Assembly: GCA_012934845.2 (NCBI GenBank)
Contig: WNNJ02002388.1
Span: forward strand, 1 to 64,000
DNA: 64,000 nucleotides
Source: Pomphorhynchus laevis
Lineage: Eukaryota > Acanthocephala > Palaeacanthocephala > Echinorhynchida > Pomphorhynchidae
Direction of reading: 5' to 3'
Shown: piece by piece, positions 22,801 through 37,800 of the stretch
Layout: every line of letters begins with the position of its first letter
How positions within the stretch are numbered: position 1 is the first letter of the stretch
Program-made: the position numbers and the translations under genes
The notes under the pieces: model-generated
Database searches by the model: none
Told to the model about the DNA's origin: nothing
What the model saw: only the letters and a program-made list of their open reading frames with translations

Positions 22801-25800
22801 ACAAAATAAAGACACATCAGATAAATTATTTTCAAAAGCATTTGACAATAATTATCCTCATTTAAAAAAGGCTTTAGATCTCAATTTCTGAAATTGATCT
22901 CTTAATCAATCAAAAGTCAATCTCTTAATTTAGATCTCAATTTCTAAAATTGATATATTAATCAATCAAAAGTCAATCTCTTAATTTAGATCTCAATTTC
23001 TAAAATTGATCTATTAATCAATCAAAAATCATAAATTTTTTCAAAAATTTATTATTTCTAAATTAAAAATTTTTTCAAAAATTTTGATTTAGAAATTCTA
23101 TAGATTTTTTCAATATCTGAAATGGATCTACCAAAACATCAATCTTGATATTCGAAATTAGATCATCAAGAATGATATAAATTAAAACATATATCATCAA
23201 GTAAAACCTGCATCATCGATTTATGATCGATGATGAAGGTTTTACTTTTACAACTACAGAATATTTAAAGGTTGCACATTTTGATTTAAATTAAATTTTG
23301 ATCATTAAAGATTATCATTAAAGATTATTCGTGATCATTGAGCTATTGTCGCGATTATAGCCAGCAAAAAACGAATATATAATTGAAACCTCAAGTATAC
23401 ACGGAACTAATATCTAGATATATATCTTATTTATCATCCATAATAGTTTTATTACAAATAAGGCTATTTTGATAAATTTGTTCACTTCTTGAATAAAAAT
23501 TATGAATGTAAAATAAACATATCATGAACAAATACATCAAAACAAATATTTCATATCTTTATATAATGTAAATTTAAACAGTTATGAACAAATTTATATT
23601 CTATAAAGCTTAGAAATTTTTAAGAATTTCATTATTAATTATTTTATTATTTAAGAATTTATTTATTTTCAAAAATTTAATTTTTGTTAGATAGGCGTTA
23701 TAATTATTATAACATATATATGTATATCTTTTTCAGAATATAAGATTAATTAATTTTACTAACGCTTCTTTAATATCTACTAAACCTAGATTTGTATAAA
23801 GAGTACTAAAATCGTATGTATTTATATTTTGAAAATTTATTCCTTTTGTCTGTTCTAAAAATTCTTTTGTAGAATTAATACTGAAATAGTGTTTTATACC
23901 TTTTAATAATATTATTTAATAAATATTAAATATATTTATTAAATATATTTATGAAAACGATCGCCGCCCTCGCACTTTTTGGACAGTGTATAAACAATTA
24001 CATTATGGCAAGGGGGAACCGTTGGCACATCAACGTTGTTGCATATGTAATGGTGCAACAGATGCCTGTAAAGGATGTTCCTGCAAACTAGATTTGTATA
24101 AAGCGTACTAAAATCGTACGTATTTATATTCTGAAAATTTATTCCTTTTGTGTGTTCTAAAAATTCTTTTGTAGAATTAATACTGAAATAGTGTTTTATA
24201 CCAGTATTAATTTCGATTACCTTGCAATATTTTTTGAAGTGTATTAAACAGTTATGAACAAATTCATATATTATAAAGCTTAATGATCATATCTAAATAT
24301 ATACCTTCTTTATCATCAATATAGGTTTTATTTAGACTAACGTTACCTGTATAAATTTGTTTGCTCATTGAATAAAAATTATTAGAATTAAATACACATA
24401 TCATCAATGTATCGAAACATATATTTCATATATTTATATAATTTAGATTTATTGTTTAAACAGTTATGAACGAATTAATATTCTATAAAGCTTAAAAACA
24501 AGTCAGCTATAATTGGGCTACTATTATCACCCATTGGAACATTTTTTACTTGTCTAAATATAGATGTCCCTACTTTTAAATAATTTTGATTTATCAAAAT
24601 ATTTAAGGATTCTATTAATTCAATTTTATCCAAATATTTATATTGATGTTATTTTTACAGTAACCTAGTTTAAAATATGTATCTATTAAATTATTTAAAT
24701 GATTTTGAAGAAAGCCAATATCATTACATATTGTTGCAATTCTTAAAATTTCATTATTTAATGTATTATATTTTATATTATATGGTATGCATGAATGCTC
24801 ATGCAAAAATATGTTTCTTGTAAATTTAAATATGTCATCTTTACGATATAAATTAATAGTAGTTTTAGTTAATGTTAATTTAATGTTCATATCTAGATAT
24901 CCACCTTCTTTATCATTAATATTGGTTTTGTTAAGAATAAGGCTTTCTGGATAAATGTGCTCACTAATTGAATAAAAATTATTAGAATTAAATACACATA
25001 TATCATCAATGTATCGAAACATATATTTCATATATTTATATAATTTAGATTTATTGTTTAAACAGTTATGAACGAATTAATATTCTATAAAGCTTAAAAA
25101 CAAGTCAGCTATAATTGGGCTACTATTATCACCCATTGGAACACCTTTTACTTATCTAAATATAGTTGTCCCTACCTTTAAGGATTCTATTAATTCAATT
25201 TTATCTATATATTTATATTTACTTAATGATTTAATTTTTGTTAGATATGTTATTATATATAATATATGTTATTATATTATTAATTAATAATTTAATTTGT
25301 TAATTAAATTATTTTGAAAATTTTTATGCAAGATAACAGTAACATCAAGCGAGCATTTCCTTTTGTAGTGATATTTCGCTTTTATAAAAAAGGAAAATAT
25401 TAAATAAATAAAAAAGTGTTGATACTTAAAAAATATTTTTGATATATTAAAAAGAAAAACAAATAGTAAATAGTATAAACTATTTAATATATAATATTAA
25501 TATGCAATAAAACGTCTTTAATATAAAATATTAAAGACGTTCATGCATAAAAACGCTGATAATTTAGAAAACTCATAAATTTTAAAAAATTTAAAATTTA
25601 AAACTCATAAACTCAAAAATCTGTGGATGAAATGTTTTGCAATTATTTGTATAAAGAAAAAATGTATTGTATAAATGTCAAAGTTTAACAGATGAAACTA
25701 ATGTAATCAATTAGTCATTTAAAAAACAATATATTTCTTATTAAAATTGTGTTTTTGACATTTTATAAATTTGTTTAAATATCTTAATTGTAAATAAAAA

Positions 25801-28800
25801 AATGAACATTTTGTAAAAATGATAAATATAGATAAAATAAATAAAGATAAATATTTATCTTAAATAATTTAATATGACAAATAATTTGATATAAATATTT
25901 ATTAAGGATAAACAAACATATTAGATTATTATATATTATTTATCATATATTTTAAATTCATATTATCTAATATTTATAACGTTTTATATCTAACATTTTA
26001 TCTAATATTTATATTATATATCTCCTTTATTAGATATTTTATATTCCCTTTTATATTAGATAATATATAATATAATGGATAAAAATATAATAACGTCGTA
26101 TCCAGAGTTTAGAATGTATAGAGTGCTCTAGTGTTTGCTGTATTCAGTTGTTGTCAGAGTTCGTTGTAATCAAATGGCGTTGTTATAAGAGTTTACTGAA
26201 GAAATCACTTTGTAATCGAAATCACTTTTGTAAACTGCTTTGAAATCAAAGTAGTTTATCTTGTGTGAATTTCAGGTAGAAGAAAATCAGTTAATAGAAT
26301 CGTTAGTTAAAATATCAATTTATGAAAAGAAATTAAAAAAAATAAAATTAATTAGGTAATAATTAAAAAATTAAAATAAAATTAATAATTAAAATTTAAA
26401 AATTAAAAAATTATCGGATTTTTTACATTTAGTTGTTTTAAAAGGTCCTCTAATGATTTAATTTCACTTCCAAAATTTTCATCAATTGCCTTTTTTACAC
26501 CAACAATGTATTTATCCTTGTCTTTCCAAACTGCAACTTCATTTCTTAAGACAAGATTAAAAAAGTATCTAAGAAATAGTAAAATTGTAATTTCTTCATT
26601 ATTGGTTTTTATTAAATTTCAATTTTTATGTAATTCCCGAAATTGCCATTTACTTGTTGTTTTATTTTTTCATATTTAAAGCTTTATATTCAAAATGTTT
26701 GAAATTTTTTAAATTTCAATGATGTAGTTACGACAAGTACTCAGAAGGATTATATCCTCCAGATTATCAACACAAAGAACAGTGAAACATTAAGTATTAG
26801 AAAAGGGCCTGATCTTCAGGCGAGTTGAAGCATGCATGTTGGTCAATCCTCTATTGTACATGTTCCATTTTCCGCTATTTCGAATAAAATATCCTCCCCT
26901 TCCGAATAAGCTCGTTATATCCGCCTCTCAAAGAAAGGCAAAAAAAGTAGTCTTCCTGTTGGGGACGGAGATCAAGAGAGTAACCTTCCATAGCCTAGGC
27001 TAAATTAGAGGATTTAGCTTCCCTCCCTAGTGACATGAAAACATGGAATGTAGGCGAAGCCGTTTTCATTAAATTTCATTCAGTGGAACTCGGGAAGTGC
27101 TTCTGCCCTTAGCCTCATTTCTGATCGAGATGCCGATGATATAGTCTTTCAGGAGACTAGATCTATCCGGTCCACCAGGACATTACTCGAATTATCTTAA
27201 AGAACATCACTATCCACTTGTCTCCGTATATAACACCCTCATTCCTCTTCATCTCAAGGTTTTCTAACCTTAGTTAAGAGCCAATTAAGATCCTCTTTCC
27301 TATTGCACTATTCTTGTCCAGACCTGTCTTGTTTAGTGATAACACAATGGAAGAAAAATAAACGTATTAACAAAGCCAATATCTATATTCAGCAGAAAGA
27401 TATTCGCAAGAACATTGACGTCCTGGATCGCATATTAGGTAGCGGTTATTACTTGTTACTTGGTGACTTCAACGACATAACTGGTCGTTGGATTAATGCA
27501 AAACTCCGCAGAGCCAGCAACGAATATCTTATTCATAAACCACCGTCCCCCACCTTTCATTGACCAAATCTAATTATCTGCCCGACATTCTATTGCTACA
27601 TGTGAAGTGGCTGGTAAAGCCCTTCTGTACTAAGCAGTCGCGCCAATCGTTGTCCACGTCGCACGACCTACTTCATTGGCAGTTAGAGAAATATACGTTT
27701 CTAAGGAGACGGTTGCACTTTGATCCAATAAGAGTGTTTCTTCTTTCATGCAACTATCCGACTCTTCCCTGTTGTAGAAAACGCGAATCTGACCCTATTT
27801 AATTCCAACTTTACTTCGCGAGCTACTGTGATACTTTGAACTACTTATAGAGGTTGCATATTCAATCGCACTCAGACAAAGCTCGAGGTCCTTTCAAAAA
27901 TTCAACACCTTCCCAATATCTCTGTGTCCTTCCGAGAGTCTTTCTCTTCTTTTCCCTTCTCAGTCTTCCCTATGGAAGTATTCAAGAAGGAGAAGTCTGT
28001 ATGCTGGAAGGAAAGGGTATATGGTTGGATGAGTAACTTAGGCCTTGATAAAGTTTTGGAAGAGTAACTATCCCTACATAATTATAGAGCCACTCAATCT
28101 CCCCACCAACTCCGCATCAGGGTGACTTCAGGAGTAGGGACCCAAGCGCTACTCTCCAATCGTGTCTGTCAGCTTTTGAGAGACAATAAGATAAAGGAGA
28201 TAGTCATTACAATGCTGTAAGCTTCCCCCTCCAATGTTGCCTGTTGACAACATCAACATTAGGCGGAGGATATTTTTACCCAAGAAAAAACCGATTATAC
28301 GACCTAAATATCTGCAGACCATTTCGATTCAAAGCTCCCTCATTTACATTTACGAAACATCGCTTGAGCATAAAATTCGAAAGATCATTTAAAAAGGCGA
28401 AATTTTATCCTACCAGTTTTTCATAGGTTTGTAAAAATAGCTCGGTTTATTCAGGAATATGTGAAGTGAATAGGTTTTCCCAAGATAACTGTCATCTGCT
28501 TACTGTGATTGCTTTGCTAGACTCTTCCGCTGCATTTGACCGTATCTCCATTCATTTTGTCATCTCTTCTCTCAGGTCCCTCGGGTTGCATGTGAGAATT
28601 GTTAACAGGGTAGATATTTTGCTGTAATACAAGCGATTCTTTGATGAAGACGAACCTGATACAATCTCGTGATATACGCAGATGATACCACATCTTTGTT
28701 TTTTTGAATGTAGATACAAAGATGTAGTCTCAAAAATCAGACGTTTCTTTTAAAGATTAAATGACCAGCTACCCTCATCTAATCTTCGTCACAAAGAAAA

Positions 28801-31800
28801 CAATTAAAGAGACTAGCACTCTTTGCTCGCACATCCATGCTGAAGAATCAACCACTCCAGGTTTTCACATGTAGACTAAGATATCTGCGATTTACCATTA
28901 CGGTTAAATGGTCGGCCTGATCATACTTGATTAGGTTCAAAAGTGTCCTGAAGAGAGCTAGATGACCCTGAAACGGGTCCAGCATATGTTATTAATAGGG
29001 AGCACTTAAGTACGCCTCTGGAGTACCGGGTAATCTCTGGATTTATCTTCTTTTTAAGAGGATGTCTCTCTAAGCAAAGACTGAGGTTTCTGAAGCACTT
29101 CATATTAATCACTTCAGATTACCCACAATTGTCCGCATCGGCTGGACTCTTAAAAGTATGAGATACCTTGAGTTCTTTAGCCGGAGGGCGGCACATTGGT
29201 GTATGCTAGAGGGTTATGATCATCCAGTTCATTTTAACACAAATACTTGTTTATGATGTTGTGGGTTTCTTAAATTGTCGTCGGATTCTTTGTTATATTT
29301 TCTTCTGTTTTTACTTTCAGAAAGGTGCGTGTTTTGATTTTTAGTAAAAGAATCTATTATTATTGATTATGAGGTATGTACAATTATGTACATATGTCTT
29401 GATGTTCTGGCCTCCTCGTCTCAACCCTAACGTTAGATAATTAGATTTACGTTATTATTTTTTAGAATTGTCGAACTAATTGAAAACAAGGCAATTTATT
29501 ATGTAACCGTTCTCTCGAATAGCATTAAACACTAGATCTGTCGTGCTCATGAGCCATTGGGGAGAGGACAATACAATTTATTGGCAAATAATAATAAAGT
29601 AGGAGTATCATTAATCATATCTGTACAAATATTTACTCAGCTCAAATGAGTATTTAAATGTTGACTAATAGAATTTTTAAAAGTTATTATGGGATTGCAA
29701 TATAATAAACAATTAGAATAAAGATATTATAAGATTAAATGAGAAAAAATAAATTAATTATTTTAAATTAATTGGGAAATTAGAAATCGTTAGGGAATAT
29801 TTTTCATAAGCAATATCTATCACCAGACAAATCTAAATCTATACGCACAACTCAATTGTTACATATAACTTTATTTTTGAAAATAATAATAAATTTTATA
29901 TTAATTATAATTAAAATAATTCTCAGAAGTAAATTAAAATTTGTACCTGCTTTGCTCACAATCCTTTACCGCTATTTCTAGTTCCTGTTCTAATTTCCAT
30001 TCAGATTGTCTTGTTTTAAGTATATATTCTAAGCGTTCCTAAAAATGCATCAAACTTTTTAGCTAAACGTATACGAACTTTTTTTTATCGTAAATTACAA
30101 AGCAACGATTAATACGGCCTTAAAGTGTTCAACTAAATGACCGTGAAAGAGTCCAATAGAACCATATATTGCTTAGGATTTCTACTTTTGTTCTGCTATA
30201 TACATTCCTTGCAAAAGTTCCGAAATTGCAATATATGATGTTTAGTACCTAATAAAGAATCGTGTCTTTCAAAATGCTCTAGATAATTTAAAAAGTAAAA
30301 TTGACTACTGAAAGTAAAATATTGTTCAAATTTAACCAATACATTGTCGGTCAAATGATTTGGTACAAATAACAAGGACAAATACATGTCGGTACATATT
30401 GTCCGTATTAGTACCAGTAATTAAAAGACCTTCAATCTACAGCTCTTCAATCAGTCCAACGGAATCACTGGATCATCAGGGTCTTTTATGTATATAGGCT
30501 GTATATCTTCTACATTGACGAGCAGAATAAGAACAAGAAGAAACTAAAATGCGGAGGCATTTTAATAAATTTTATCCATGAAGATTGATAAAGATAATCC
30601 AAAATAATGATAAAGTAGTTTTGTTAAACTACTTTATCATTTACGAGTATGTCGAATACTGAAAATATCAAACAATCGAATATACGATTTTCGGTTTATA
30701 GGATCTTCGTATTATATAACGAGTGAAAAATAAGATAAAACATAAAGGTGAAGTCATATGATAAAACGAGTTTTACAAGTAAAGAAATTTAACAGGAAAA
30801 TGATAAAAATAATCTCCATTAATATTGATACAATTACAAAGTATTTACCATTGCCTCGATATAACCCTTGTCTTCCCTGTTTTCAATGGATCGTCGAATT
30901 TCTGTTTGATGATCCAGTATTTGTTTATGTAGCTGTTGATATTTTTGCAAAGTTCTATGATAGTTCTCGATTGACTTTTCAAAATCACGAAGTTTGATGT
31001 CTTCTTGTCTAATCATATCTAAATGTAACCGTAAAATTAAGAAATATTTCGAAAAAATATTAAATTTGTACCTTTTAAACGAATGCTGTAGGCAAATGCA
31101 TTTTCGAGATCAGCAGCTAACTTCTCTCTTTCATTCCTTAGCAATACAAGCTTTTGCTTGAGCTCAATTGACTTGGAATCAACATTAAGCAAATCTAGTT
31201 CGGTCGATTTTAGTAAGTCTTCATTGAATTCAAGAACAGTAGCGATTTCATCACATTTTATACTTAAATCTTTTATGTTTAATTCCTTAAATAAAGCAGT
31301 ATTACAAAATTTTAATTAAAAATCATAGCTAAGACAACAGTTTCAAATTAAAACAGTCCTTGATACTATATTTAACAAAATTTATTTATCGCTATATAAT
31401 ATAAGTATTCAATTTCATTAGCAGGAAATGTTTAAGATATTCGATGGAATTCAATACACTATTTTCCAAAATCGAAGATTACTGCAAGAGATCTCATTAA
31501 GTCCCTTACACTTTGCATAAAGGATCAACATGAAATAATTAGTTAGTCAAGTCATTCGAATAATGTATATTAAGCCGATAATATTGCAATTTTGCCTTTA
31601 AATAGGCACAAATTGCTTTAAACGTATTAAAAGTAAACACGAAAATTTTAGATTAAATTTAATTAAACTTTGAAAGGTGACCGACTTAGACATTATGATA
31701 ATACTTTCTTACGGATCAAGTAAACTACAATTTTGCTGTGAGTATTCTCATCTTGGCTTTATACTGAAAACAAAATGAACCTTTACTAGCCGCTTATTAA

Positions 31801-34800
31801 AAATACGCCAAAATAATGACATCATTATTCATTATATAAAGCGACAATTACTAGCCGCTTTATATGATGTACCCGATTGGTACATCGGGATTAAATTCTA
31901 ATACCCATTGGTACACCAGGAGGTATTTCACTCGGAAAAATACTGTTAGCTAATCTTGTACTCCTAGTTTAGGAGCTTATCGTTTAATCAAGGTCTTAGA
32001 TTCTTCCGCAAAATGTTACTGTCAATTATTCTGTATTATGGTGTTCAAAATTTTTGATGTGACCTCACAATTTTCAATTTTCCGCAAATCGATAGTTGTC
32101 AATAGCGTTTTATTACAGAATAGTAAGTGTCGTTTATACGGATGAAAGGGAAACAGATATATATCTTAGACTGCCGAACCTACGCGCATATTGGATCTAC
32201 GTATATGATGTGTTTATTGTTTTTGACACGTGTCCAAGTGATTAAACCATTTAATGGTAGATACAGCTAGAAGACTGCAAACAATCGATCACATTCCTCG
32301 ATGTTCTGGTTAGACGTGAAAATAAGATCATAGGTAAGGTATATCGCAAACAGAATATTACGTAGAATCCGCCTATATGGTCTACCCGTATATCATACAA
32401 ATATAATATATACGCCATATAATGGTTTAATCATATGTGTCCAAATGATTAAACCATTTAATGGTAGATACAGCTAGAAGACTGCAAACAATCGATCACA
32501 TTCCTCGATGTTCTGGTTAGACGTGAAAATAAGATCATAGGTAAGGTATATCGCAAACAGAATATTACGTAGAATCCGCCTATATGGTCTACCCGTATAT
32601 CATACAAATATAATATATACGCCATATAATGGTTTAATCATATGTGTCCAAATGATTAAACCATTTAATGGTAGATACAGCTAGAAGACTGCAAACAATC
32701 GATCACATTCCTCGATGTTCTGGTTAGACGTGAAAATAAGATCATAGGTAAGGTATATCGCAAACAGAATATTACGTAGAATCCGCCTATATGGTCTACC
32801 CGTATATCATACAAATATAATATATACGCCATATAATGGTTTAATCATATGTGTCCAAATGATAAAACCATTTAATGGTAGATACAGCTAGAAGACTGCA
32901 AACAATCGATCACATTCCTCGATGTGCTGGTTAGACGTGAGAATAAGATCATAGGTGAGGTATATCGCAAACAGAATATTACGTAGAATCCGCCTATATG
33001 GTCTACCCATATATCATACAAATATAACATATACGCTTTCATTTCGTTGTTGCTGAGGTTTTTGCAAATTTACTCAGAGAAATGTAAACCGGTGACTGAA
33101 AGATCGATTATTATGCGTAAACTCAAAATTCGTGGCTTCTCCAATTAGACCTTTATCCATGCTGATTGAAAATCGAAAAGTATGGATCCACATATAACAA
33201 AAAATATCAAGTGAATACTAAAATATTTTTGTGATCGTCTTTCGTCGACAACCTAAGCCTGAATCGCTTCGAAGATGGTATAAGACAGCACATGTCATCT
33301 AGTCCAACAATCTATTGTCCACCTAGCAAGTGTTTAACATTCGTGTTCAAACAGAAACCTATAACTCAGCGAACATTAGATGTCGTATATCAGATAAAAT
33401 GTAAAAAATGTGATGCAATCTACGTGTGTAAGATTAAACGACCATTACACCTTAGAATAAAACAACATTGTGATGTTATAAGAAAAGGGGACATGTCATC
33501 TGCTATTTTGAACCATTCAATCAATAAAAGACACCATATTGAGTTCGACAATGTCAGAGTACTTGCAAAAGAACCAAATTACTATATGGATTTAATACTT
33601 GAGTTTACGCACATCAATGACAGATGAGAAAGGATACATGGTAATAAATCAAACTATAACTTAAGAATTCCCTTTGATAGTATGGACTAAGAAAAATTTT
33701 TTGTATTATTTCGTACTAGTGGGATATAAAGCGGAACGGCGTCTGATTATAAGATGCAGCAAAGTGTTTATCAAACATGTTTGCAATTTCTAAAGTATTA
33801 AATCTGTAATTACCTTGGATTCAAATTTCAAATTTCAAAAATTTCGAATTTCCGAAATCAGTTATGTACAGTGCGTTTAGCAGGCGAATGCGTCATTGGT
33901 TACCACGAGTTTACTAATCGTAACAAATGTTAAATGTAAAGATAAGGAATACAATCTTTACAAATAAAATAAAGCGTATACTTTATTTTAATACAAAATT
34001 TTGCATTTTCAATGACAGTCTCTGAAATATTGAATTCAGCTAACAATTTATAACATTTTATAATTTTATAACTTTGGTTCCAGTGCTATGTTGGGTCGAG
34101 GAATAGGGGCAGAACCCTGATAGCATAGCAGTTATTGGTTATCTGATGACCTATAATCCTTATTATTATGCATAGTCTGTTATTATTCAATTCATAAAAA
34201 TTGACTTTTATTTTAAATTTCAATTTTAAATTTTAACTTGATATAAATATAAATTGTATAAAATCTTATAATTATTTATTATTTATCTTTATTTTTGATT
34301 TTTATACATGATAAAATACGTATAACGAAATATGTAGACTCAGTTATCTGATTTAATTTATCGAATGCTGGCATATCAAGTGATGATTCATTATGACGAA
34401 TATAAAGATTATATTATATACGCCAAATGAAAATGACGAATATAAGACTTGCAAAAGATGATATTATATACGCCAAATGAAATTCGTGCTCCAGACTTGC
34501 AAAATATTATACGCCAAATGAAATTCGTGCTATTAGTTTAATTAGTAAAATAAAAAGTACCTGCTGATTTAGTTTGGGTGACGTAAACTTTTCGATTGCA
34601 AGGTTTAATTCTTCGCGCATAGTATCGTACTCACTCTGAGTTTCCTTTAAAGCTAACTTCATTTTATTGACCTGACATTCTTTGTTGGTATATATTTCAT
34701 TTAATTCCTTCTCTCGTTTCTGAAGTGAGCGCATTTGACCTTCACATTGGATTTTATCAATTTGTATATTTTCTATTTCCGCAATCACGTCCTCGTAATG

Positions 34801-37800
34801 CTGTTTCTATAATAAAAATGTAAATTGTTTTATATATATAGACTTAAGTCGTATTATGCATAAATTTGAACCCATAATATCAACTCTGTAGAATATAATT
34901 ATCCACTCTTAATCAACAGAGCTGATATCCACTACGTATGTACCGCAAATAAACTGTCGAAATTGACACACCTGTCAAGTCGGGGCAAACAGCAATAACC
35001 ACCACATCGAATAGTTTTTTAAATATTTATCAATAGATAAAACGTTTTATTTACTTAACTCTCTCCAAACTAAATTTTAGATGGAAAATAAATTTGAACT
35101 TAGAAGTAAAATTAAAAAATCCGATATTTCTGGCATTGTCGAATGATCATCCAGAGCCGGATTCCACGGAACTATGACAAAAAATTGCAAGTTGCTCAAC
35201 ATAGCAACTTGCAATAAAGTTGCAAGTAAAATAGTAGTTTAGGATATTTAAAAACGTTTTAATCAGCTAATTAAACAATTTAAGCAAATAAGGTAACTGA
35301 AATAAGCGAATGGTATCTTGATGGCAGGTGTATTTAACAATTACATTTACATAAAGAAAATTATTACCGATTTGCTGTTTTCTTCTAGATTTTGTAGAAT
35401 TTTATTCAATTTAGCGAGGGTTTTTTCATCAAAATTGTGTTGGATTATGATTTGCTTTAGTTTGTCTTGGATTTTGCTATTATTCAGCTCGGTGCTGACC
35501 AAATCATTCTTCATCCTTGTATATCCATCAGTTACTTCAGTACAAACCTAAAATACAATGATATTGACATCAAAAAATGTTTAAAGTCAACTAGAATTTA
35601 GTTTGATCAAAACAAATTATAGAACAACATTTATATTCAAGAAAAAATTATAGTTTTATATTGCAAATTACTGATATATCAATGTTTATTTAGAATATGT
35701 AAAATATATATTTATTTTGATATATCAAATATCAAAAAAGTAAAATTCAATAAACATTATAATGTAAGCAAATTATAATAAAAATGTTAACAAAAATACA
35801 TTTGAAATTTACTTTGATTTATTTTTTTTTTAAATTCAATTTTCTTCAAGGAGAGGATTCAAATATCGGAATATTCCATTTTTCGCTACTTGCCAAATTA
35901 GATAATAAAACGCGACATTATTTTGAGATGAACCGCATTAGCTTATTTCATTAGGGTCTGCCAATTTGCCTAACTGTATTTTCTCATATAATTGGGCAGA
36001 AATATGTAGGTCGAGGTTATCCAAAATGTTTGTGTGGCTGTTTTGCTGCAAGCAATAGTTGACTTAAAATCAGTATTTTCTTCATGCTGTAATAATGTAG
36101 TCATACGCACAGGTGAAAGATCATTCATTTGTGATAGTTTAGGATAGCTAAAGTATAGCTAAATAAAATCGCCGTTTTATAGTTGGTGAACAAAATTCTG
36201 ATTTTACCAACACATCTGACAAGAGCGCCTTTTTCAATTAAATGTTATTGCTTTGTATAAAATTAATCCACATTTTTTTAGCCAAATTGGTTAAGAGAAG
36301 AAACCTTCTTTGAATTTAACCTTACGCCTGTTTGTTAGAGTATAATTAAATAATAAATATTTTTACAACTCAATGTTGAAACATTAAGAAATATTAATAA
36401 ATTATAAATTATAATAATATTAAATACTATTATAGTATTGAATTAATAATAAAATTATAATAAAATAAATAGTGAATAATAAATTATGAATGAACAAAAT
36501 TCAGATGATTCTGCGATAATCATATAAGTGACATTTGAAATCATGTCATAAATGTAAATTTGATGCATTTTTAAATAATGAGAGAGCAATCAAACATCAA
36601 AACCGTGAAAATATCAACTATGCAACTATGGAAATATCATGATAATTTTTTTTATCTCAAAATAAATAAGAGAGCAATTAAACATCAAAACCGTGAAAAT
36701 ATCAACTATGTAATATTTGATATCAACTATGCAAATATGGAAATATTATGATAATTTTTTATCTCAAATTAAAATTTCCGAAACTTATTTTTGATTGATT
36801 ATTCATACATTCTAAATAAAATAAGCGATATATCGTGCATCTTTTAATATTTTAGATATTTTATGTTCGTGAAATTATGTCCTTTTTTGTACAGATATTT
36901 TCGATAATCAGATATTTCCGACTATCTATTAAAAATCTTAAAAATTAAATATAAAAATTTTCGAAATATACTTTTGACTGACTATTTATGCAATCCAAAT
37001 AAAATAAATAACATTAAATAACAAAATTTGAGGTTCTTCTAGTAAGAACGCTATGCTTTTGGTTATTTTAAAATCATTTTGATGATTTAATTTAGACAAA
37101 TTTTAAATTATTGAAAACAATTATTAAGCAATATTTAATCTATTAAAATTAATATAGCCATCGCATATAAATAAATTAATAAAATATATAATTAATAAAT
37201 AACAAAATATATAAAAGATAATTAAATTGATATCCGTTTGTCATTAAAATAACAAAATTATAAACATATATATAAGCAACATTCATTTCAACATATAATT
37301 TACAGATACTAAACCAAAACGCTGTAAATAAAGCAATTAATTATCAAATTGATTAAGTAAGGCATTTTAGGTTATAACAGAAGGAAATAAAAACGTATAT
37401 TTTGATAGAAATTTTTAAAATCAAAAATAATTTTAAATAGTTGATACTGATACATTATTGATAAATAATTATTGGAGCTGGATCAAAGGAAAGACGAAAT
37501 TATTTTTGATATTTCGCTAACTACTCTTAGTATCTTTATAAAATTATAATGATTAAATTAATTAAATAATTAATAATTAAATATAATAATTAAATTAATC
37601 AAATAATTAAAATTATTAATTAAAATTAATAATTTTCTGAATATGTTGACAGAAATTAGCGAAATATCAAAAATAATTCGTATTTTCTTTGTGACAGGTC
37701 CAATAATTATTTATCCAAAATAATTACTAAACGATATAAATATATTATATTACTAACTTGATATAATGAATCAAATGAAATATCAAAATGAAATGAACAA

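Larger units (their letters stand above)
23400..25260 (-). mobile_element. Mosaic of Naiad-like PLE fragments
   Basis: At least six minus-strand pieces of the same RT are shuffled here. The motif A region occurs twice (about 23,690-23,905 and 24,085-24,237). The block ending at the HNC...NKSKL segment occurs four times, near 23,570, 24,248, 24,461 and 25,060. The motif B region occurs twice. The pieces resemble the 13-17 kb element closely. The arrangement implies nested or partial-tandem insertions. Confidence 0.75.
31870..33640 (+). mobile_element. Canonical PLE fragment with duplicated thumb region
   Basis: Plus-strand remnant of a second PLE lineage. Degenerate RT motif B (PIGTPGG...LLANLVLL) lies at about 31,900-31,965, and a YVDD-like segment (YVYDVFIVFD) at about 32,190-32,226. 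Four 207-bp repeats follow, then a GIY-YIG domain (33,292-33,627). Endonuclease after RT is the classical Penelope order, unlike the 13-17 kb element. It is heavily broken. Confidence 0.72.
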
